Assembly: GCA_963720235.1 (NCBI GenBank)
Contig: OY970389.1
Span: 3,782,001 to 3,846,000 of the forward strand
DNA: 64,000 bases
DNA from: JACMLC01 sp963720235
GTDB taxonomy: Bacteria > Acidobacteriota > Blastocatellia > Pyrinomonadales > Pyrinomonadaceae
Direction: 5' to 3'
In this document: one piece after another, positions 61,164 to 64,000 of the stretch
Numbering within the stretch: position 1 is the stretch's first letter
Layout: each line of letters opens with the position of its first letter
Notes under the pieces: generated by a model
What the model was told of the DNA's origin: nothing
Seen by the model: the letters and a program-made list of their open reading frames with translations, nothing else
Databases searched by the model: none
Program-made: the position numbers and the translations under genes

Positions 61164-64000
61164 TTGTTCTGGCTATGAATCCACTCGGCCAGAGAGACAT
61201 ACGCGGGGACAAACGCCGGCTCGACATCTTTGGTGGAACGCGCCAGAGCTTCGAGCAACAGGGAGATTTGGTCGCCGGGTGATGCGCGGAAAAAGTCCGG
61301 GCCAATCTCAAGCTTGTCTGAGGCCAGCATGTCAGTCCCCCCGGACGCGGGCCATTTCACCTCGCCCACAGCCATACGCGCGATACTCAGATTGCGCTTG
61401 ACTGCGGCGCGCATGCGCATGTATCGCTCAAGGATGCTTGCCAGTCGCGTCTGGTCTGTGGGGGTCGGCGTGGCTCTGGGCGCGGTCAGCGGGAAACGCT
61501 TCGCAGACTGTCTCATTAATTCTTCGGCCCAACTTGCGGCCCAGGTCTGTGTTCCCTTTTTGATTTTGTCCACCTCTCCGTAGAGTTGCGAAAAATCGGT
61601 TTCGACCCATGTGAGACGCTTTTCGAGTTGTGCGAGCGCGAGACTCAAGGCCGGTTCGTCTGTGCCGAATCCCGGAGCCGAATCGGTTGACGGAGTCTGA
61701 ATGCCGCCCGGCACTGCTGTCTTAATGCCCGTCGTCTCGATTTCACGCAGGAAGAGCGCGAAGAGCGCATAGCTATCAGAGTTGCGCAATCTGTCTGCGG
61801 GCGAAAGTTGAAAGAGCATTCGCTCGTGCCTGTAGGCAACATCCTTTGTCCCTTCGGACGGATTCGCAGGGCCGCCCAGAGGAGTGGTTCCATGCGCGCT
61901 CTCGTGTATCAGATTTCGCACTTGATCGTTAAAAGTCAGAGACTTGAACATAGGCACACAGAGCGTCATTTTGGATGCCGCATCAACACCGTCATTGTAA
62001 GCAATGACGCCCTTCTTTTCGCACCCGCCGGTGTCACACTGCGAGCCGCAATTAGTTGACGAAGGCAGCTTGTCAACATGGTCTTTCAGGTTTTTGAGAT
62101 TCGTCTGGAGCGCAGTGATGGTGGCCGAGTCGTGATTGCCGAAGAAGCGGTCAATCAGTTTCTCGTTGTCAGACGTAATCGCGCCCGTGACGGCGGCCTC
62201 TGCGCGCTTCATGGCGTCGAAGGCAATCGGCTGCGCGGCTTTAAAAGCGGTCTCCGTGTCCGGGTCCATCGTCGGACAGGCTTGCTGTGGCGGGTGGAGC
62301 TTTCTCTTCTTCGCGGGGTCTGGCTCAGGGTCTGTCGGGTCAACTGCGGCGCAATCGAGAGTTGACGGAGCAGTTGTGCCGACGAGAATCTCCACGCTTC
62401 GCACTTCTGTAAAGTCGCCGCGTGAGGCCGTCGCGGGAGCGTTGCCGATGGCGGAGGTCGCGGTGATTGGAGTTTCGACGGGCGCGCCGAGAGCCTTCGG
62501 ACTTGAAATCGGCGGAGCGGCGAGAGCCTTTTCGACTTCTTTGGCGCGGTCTGCGGCCACAGATGCAGGCTCGTCCGCGCTGGCATAACCGATAAGGCGT
62601 ATGCTGCTGCCCGGCGGAGTAATCCTCAAGTCGAGTATCCTCGCCCTCGCATTGGAATCGAGCGCGAATGAATTACGCGCAAAGTAGATACGTTTGATTG
62701 TTGATTTACCGACGCGCTCAATCAGAAAATCCGACGCGCCCGCTGCCGGAACAGTCGTCGGCAGAGGCGTCGCGCGCGGCGGCGTGAGAATCACATTCCT
62801 GCGTGCGGCAGCAGGGCCGGGCGTTGGCCCATGACTAAAGATGCCCTTGATGCGCGCGGCGGCGATGCCAGCCCCGCCGGGAGTCGGAGCCGTGAGAACT
62901 GAATTTGCTTTTAAAGCTCTCGCGCACGAAAGATTCTGATTGAAGGTCACGTCTCCGGCACTACTCGCAAAGCCATGTACCTCAATCTCTGCATCCACAG
63001 GCAGAGCAGTCGCCGCGGTAATCATTTTCGCCTCTTCGCCACTGGCGAAATCATCACAGTCAGGCTCGCTCTTAAATGTCGCGTTCGGATAGCCATCCAA
63101 GAAAACGGATGGCAGGGTCGTGCAGCCTGCGGGCGTGCCGATGCCAGCCGGAAGACATGCGCGCTGGATTGTGAGCAGGGACGGCGTTGCCTGATGAGCC
63201 TGTGAGATGTGACCGATGCCGGATTCCGCGCGTCGCGCAATCTGAGTATCGCCGCCGCTTTCAAGATTCTGCATCGAGATATTCGCGCGCGGCTTGCGAT
63301 GCAACTTGCTGCCCGTCGCGCCCTGTTGCACGACATGCGTCAATTCATGCGCGAGCAGTCTCTTGCCTTCCGTTGTGTGAGGTGAATACTGCGCCGCACC
63401 GAAAACCACATCGCGGCCCACTGTGAAAGCCAGAGCATCTACAGACCGCGCAGCAGCCTGTGCCTGTGCGCCGGAATGGACGCGCACATTTCCGAAATCA
63501 TACTCGAAACGAGATTCCATGAAATCTCTTGTCGCGGCATCCAGCGGCTGGCCTGCGGAGCCGAGCACATCGCGCATCACCTGCGGCACATCTTGAGAAG
63601 CAGACGCAGGAGAGCTTGCATCGTTGTGCGACTCTTTCCTCTGCAAAAGATTTTCATCCTCTTCGCAACGCGCACATTTTCTCTGCACGCTCAGGTCGGA
63701 TGATTGTCTGACTTGAGATGTGTCCGAATGCACAGGCGGCGCGGCCATCCGCATGACCTGTTCCGCAACACGGTCTGCTTCCTGCTCATACTGGTCGCCG
63801 GGCGTGCTGATTTTTAATTTAGTTTGAAGGCGCGGCTTTTTCTTCTGTTCATTCTCGCAGCGCGGGCAATCGCCGCCGCAGGCGCAAGACGCTTTGCGTT
63901 GAATCGCCATTTCAAGAAAAGGAGAGACGGAGACATTTTGATTCTGCGCAGAAGCTTTGGATGAATTCCGAAGCTGAGCTTTGTCAGAATCTTGTTTTGG
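61160..64000 (-). CDS. DUF4157 protein with OmpA-like regions and a C-terminal HESAH metalloprotease-like domain (5' end outside window)
   Basis: At least 946 residues; the frame is open to the right edge, so the start lies outside. A Gln/Lys/Ser-rich lead and CACGGDCPRC precede DUF4157 (HELTHVVQQ near 63330-63360 on the map), then two OmpA/MotB-like segments (VHGFASSAGDV and LIGYASADEPASVAADRAKEVEKAL) and a helical region. A HESAHGT motif (HExxH) follows near 61890-61910, with a helical C terminus. OmpA-like parts usually bind peptidoglycan. The protein looks like a wall-targeted toxin or protease. Stop overlaps the next gene's GTG. Confidence 0.85.
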   Translation of the reverse strand, partial: PKQDSDKAQLRNSSKASAQNQNVSVSPFLEMAIQRKASCACGGDCPRCENEQKKKPRLQTKLKISTPGDQYEQEADRVAEQVMRMAAPPVHSDTSQVRQSSDLSVQRKCARCEEDENLLQRKESHNDASSPASASQDVPQVMRDVLGSAGQPLDAATRDFMESRFEYDFGNVRVHSGAQAQAAARSVDALAFTVGRDVVFGAAQYSPHTTEGKRLLAHELTHVVQQGATGSKLHRKPRANISMQNLESGGDTQIARRAESGIGHISQAHQATPSLLTIQRACLPAGIGTPAGCTTLPSVFLDGYPNATFKSEPDCDDFASGEEAKMITAATALPVDAEIEVHGFASSAGDVTFNQNLSCARALKANSVLTAPTPGGAGIAAARIKGIFSHGPTPGPAAARRNVILTPPRATPLPTTVPAAGASDFLIERVGKSTIKRIYFARNSFALDSNARARILDLRITPPGSSIRLIGYASADEPASVAADRAKEVEKALAAPPISSPKALGAPVETPITATSAIGNAPATASRGDFTEVRSVEILVGTTAPSTLDCAAVDPTDPEPDPAKKRKLHPPQQACPTMDPDTETAFKAAQPIAFDAMKRAEAAVTGAITSDNEKLIDRFFGNHDSATITALQTNLKNLKDHVDKLPSSTNCGSQCDTGGCEKKGVIAYNDGVDAASKMTLCVPMFKSLTFNDQVRNLIHESAHGTTPLGGPANPSEGTKDVAYRHERMLFQLSPADRLRNSDSYALFALFLREIETTGIKTAVPGGIQTPSTDSAPGFGTDEPALSLALAQLEKRLTWVETDFSQLYGEVDKIKKGTQTWAASWAEELMRQSAKRFPLTAPRATPTPTDQTRLASILERYMRMRAAVKRNLSIARMAVGEVKWPASGGTDMLASDKLEIGPDFFRASPGDQISLLLEALARSTKDVEPAFVPAYVSLAEWIHSQNK

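Overview
The window looks like a chromosomal segment of a free-living Acidobacteriota bacterium, most likely class Blastocatellia. That placement is inferred from gene content, not from a marker-gene search. The indicators are an ECF sigma factor of the Acidobacteria/Planctomycetes type, a winged-helix/TolB-like/TPR regulator, a giant SBBP-repeat protein with Ig and FG-GAP modules, a caspase-WD40 protein, several DUF4157 (eCIS core domain) proteins, and many palindromic intergenic repeats.

Layout. 0-8.6 kb is mostly housekeeping: a DoxX-like protein, a hybrid-input histidine kinase, then a leftward set of malQ, murI, rph, a secreted protein and a SET-domain methyltransferase, with tmRNA (tag ANNSELALAA) upstream. 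8.9-13.2 kb carries a class A PBP, a TIR-2TM protein and an esterase-like hydrolase. At 13.4-14.1 kb a tRNA-Asn(GUU) gene is split inside its anticodon by a 570-nt group I intron encoding an HNH endonuclease. 14.4-29.6 kb is regulatory and signalling DNA: a winged-helix/TPR regulator divergent from a secreted protein, then a divergent module of an ECF sigma factor facing a WD40-caspase protein, a Ser/Thr kinase and a DUF4384-type protein. A frameshifted propeller gene and a dead ridA follow. 29.9-41.2 kb is accessory DNA: a serine hydrolase, a lipoprotein, a Crp/Fnr regulator, a MITE nested in an IS6-family relic, a proline-rich toxin-like protein and a conditioned-medium-factor-like lipase. 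It ends in a relic of the tRNA-Asn 3' end plus its terminator. 41.6-46.9 kb is one 1,766-codon surface protein. 47-50 kb holds a Uma2 nuclease, tandem repeats, an XRE regulator and a decayed gene. 50.4-54.2 kb contains a membrane hydroxylase and an arsenosugar-type cluster (two TIGR0428x glycosyltransferases, a CMD-family protein and an ArsS-like radical SAM enzyme). 54.2-64 kb is a leftward cluster of three DUF4157 proteins carrying different C-terminal peptidase or toxin-like modules, plus two accessory proteins; it runs off the right edge.

Genes that appear to work together: malQ/murI/rph and the following pair (shared direction, short spacings); sigma factor, caspase-WD40, kinase and DUF4384 protein (TAATG coupling, shared DUF4384-like modules); the arsenosugar set (TAATG coupling between the CMD protein and ArsS); and the DUF4157 cluster (GTGA coupling, shared N-terminal architecture). 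Non-coding DNA is unusually rich in structured repeats: at least five families, two of them nested so that target-site duplications and an empty site can be read directly. All family assignments come from reading motifs by eye; no database search was run.
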